From the NCBI GenBank assembly GCA_002245135.1, contig NGBS01000012.1, forward strand, positions 1 through 64,000: DNA of 64,000 nt, written 5' to 3'. This document shows, in pieces, positions 62,889 to 64,000 of this stretch. This DNA comes from Proteromonas lacertae. Lineage: Eukaryota; Sar; Bigyra; Opalinata; Proteromonadidae. The notes beneath the pieces are model-generated. The model made no database searches. It was not told the DNA's origin and saw only the letters and a list, made by a program, of their open reading frames with translations. Made by a program: the position numbers and the translations under genes. Every line of letters starts with the position of its first letter. Position 1 is the first letter of the stretch.

Positions 62889-64000
62889 ATGATGAGATTT
62901 GTGGTGTTATGTGGTGTCTGTATGATTATTTTTATTATATTTCACTAGTGTTATGCGTGATACCTTCATTGTGTGTTGATTCTTTCGAATATGATGAAAG
63001 ACGTCCATTTTATACTGTGGGGAAGGCTATCACAGAGAATAAACCAAACCCTCCTAAAGAAGGATCATACACTGTTAAGCCTGATCTACCAGAAGGCTTA
63101 TCACTTGATCCAAGGAATGGATATATATCAGGAACTCCAAAAGTAGAAGTTTATAATCGATATATTGTTACTTTTAATGCAGGCAAAGGAGATGAAGCTG
63201 TCTGTACATTAGAAATTGTTTGTATTTATAACTTCTTTTTATTATCTGTCTAGGTTTGGCTGTTCCTTCTGTAAATTGTGGTGTATCAAAGCTTACAGCA
63301 GTATCCCTTATAAATACATTTATTACATGTACAGCCACTGGTGATCCTTCTGATAATGAATGGAAAATGACTCCAAAAGAAGTGAAAGGTATAACTCAAG
63401 ATGGTCCATATTTATGGTTCCATAATTTCAATCCTCAAACCAACATGAAAATTACTATTGAAGTTGAAAATGCAGCTGGAATTGGTAAATTCGAGATAGA
63501 AATTGTTAAAGTTGAAAATCCTGAATTAGGTTATGGTATTTACGTTTCATTCAATGACTTAGAAACAACAAAATGTGGTGATTATTATGATGGTATTGCA
63601 AATTATGACTTCTATGAAGGTGCAATGGATGATTTGTATGATTTAACTGATTTTCAACAATGGCAAGGTAAGATGGGTATTTATGTGTGGGGACAAATAA
63701 CAACATTTAATGGTACAATGGATGGATTTATTGATATAGCAAATAAAGGTGAATATACTTTCTATATGCAAACTGGTAATGAAATGAATGCTAGAGTATT
63801 TATTGATGATAAAGAAGTGTTATCTGATTGGGGCAAATGTAATCAATGGAATGAAACTCCATTAACAGCAAAAGTACAATTAGAAACTGGTTTACATAGA
63901 GTAGTAGTTGAATTTATGGGTGGTGAAGGATTAGATTTCCGATTTGTATTAGATTATTCAACTCCAGGTAGTGTAGAAAGAATGACAATTCCATTCAGAT
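62889..64000 (+). CDS. Secreted protein with putative Ig-like and PA14 domains (3' end outside window)
   Basis: The start at 62889 or 62892 gives a signal peptide across a 28-nt intron (MMRFVVLCGV joined to LLCVIPSLCVDS). A cadherin-like/putative-Ig fold follows (LPEGLSLDPRNGYISGTP, 63087-63140), then a second Ig-like segment after an intron at about 63222-63254. A PA14-like beta domain closes the window (DGFIDIANKGEYTFYMQTG, ETGLHRVVVEFMGGEG). PA14 and Ig-like pairs occur in secreted carbohydrate-binding or adhesion proteins. The frame is open at 64000, so the protein continues. Confidence 0.75.

Noticed and set aside
1-64000. CRISPR arrays, insertion sequences, riboswitches or bacterial operons
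   Set aside because: No direct-repeat spacer arrays, transposase frames or ribosome-binding-site-led gene chains are present, and the gene structure is clearly eukaryotic.

Overview
The window is nuclear DNA of an AT-rich, intron-rich unicellular eukaryote that I cannot place. TAA, TAG and TGA all end genes and CAA is used for Gln, so the code is standard. Nearly every multi-exon gene has very short introns (about 21-60 nt) with GTATA-like donors and TAG acceptors. A complete IFT121/WDR35 gene implies a cilium or flagellum. Na+/K+-type P-ATPases, an ABCA transporter, VPS13, an Acinus-like splicing protein and a WD40 protein also fit a flagellated protist. A ciliate, a stramenopile or another AT-rich flagellate are all possible.

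Layout: 1-4854, 3' part of a VPS13-family lipid-transfer gene ending in PH-like and PX domains. 4915-12069 (minus), two related genes: a protein kinase followed by long TPR arrays, and a kinase-less paralogue. 12405-16052 (minus), IFT121. 16193-17939, Acinus-like RNA-binding protein, head-to-head with IFT121. 18099-19087, TruA-type pseudouridine synthase. 19647-24117, a stand-alone carbamoyl-phosphate synthetase whose glutaminase triad is gone. 24597-32535, a very large WD40/EF-hand-like protein. 32719-41135, tandem Na+/K+-type P-ATPases. 41294-43062, sialate O-acetylesterase family. 43302-44511, ZIP metal transporter. 44698-50398, full-size ABCA transporter. 50484-52068 (minus), EF-hand protein. 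52197-53212, WW-like plus RDD membrane protein. 53465-55185, leucine-rich-repeat protein. 55304-56733, tandem RidA-family genes. 56890-57372 (minus), Cys-rich protein. 57429-60135, C2H2 plus WD40 protein. 60293-62246, TPR-DnaJ co-chaperone. 62889-64000, secreted Ig-like plus PA14 protein, cut by the window end.

The genes form no operon or single pathway. The membrane-transport block (two P-ATPases, ZIP, ABCA) and the nitrogen-related genes (CPS, two RidA) are the only loose themes. Four points deserve attention: (1) a CPS that should need free ammonia; (2) Na+/K+-ATPase paralogues with a very large M7-M8 loop and tracts that look gene-converted; (3) a kinase/TPR family with one intron per TPR unit and an unrecognised repeated module; (4) single-base frame breaks in several otherwise well-conserved genes. 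Most of these breaks are +1 and lie outside long homopolymers; two are -1 and lie in A runs. They may be real frameshifting, decay or residual assembly errors, and reads or transcripts would decide.
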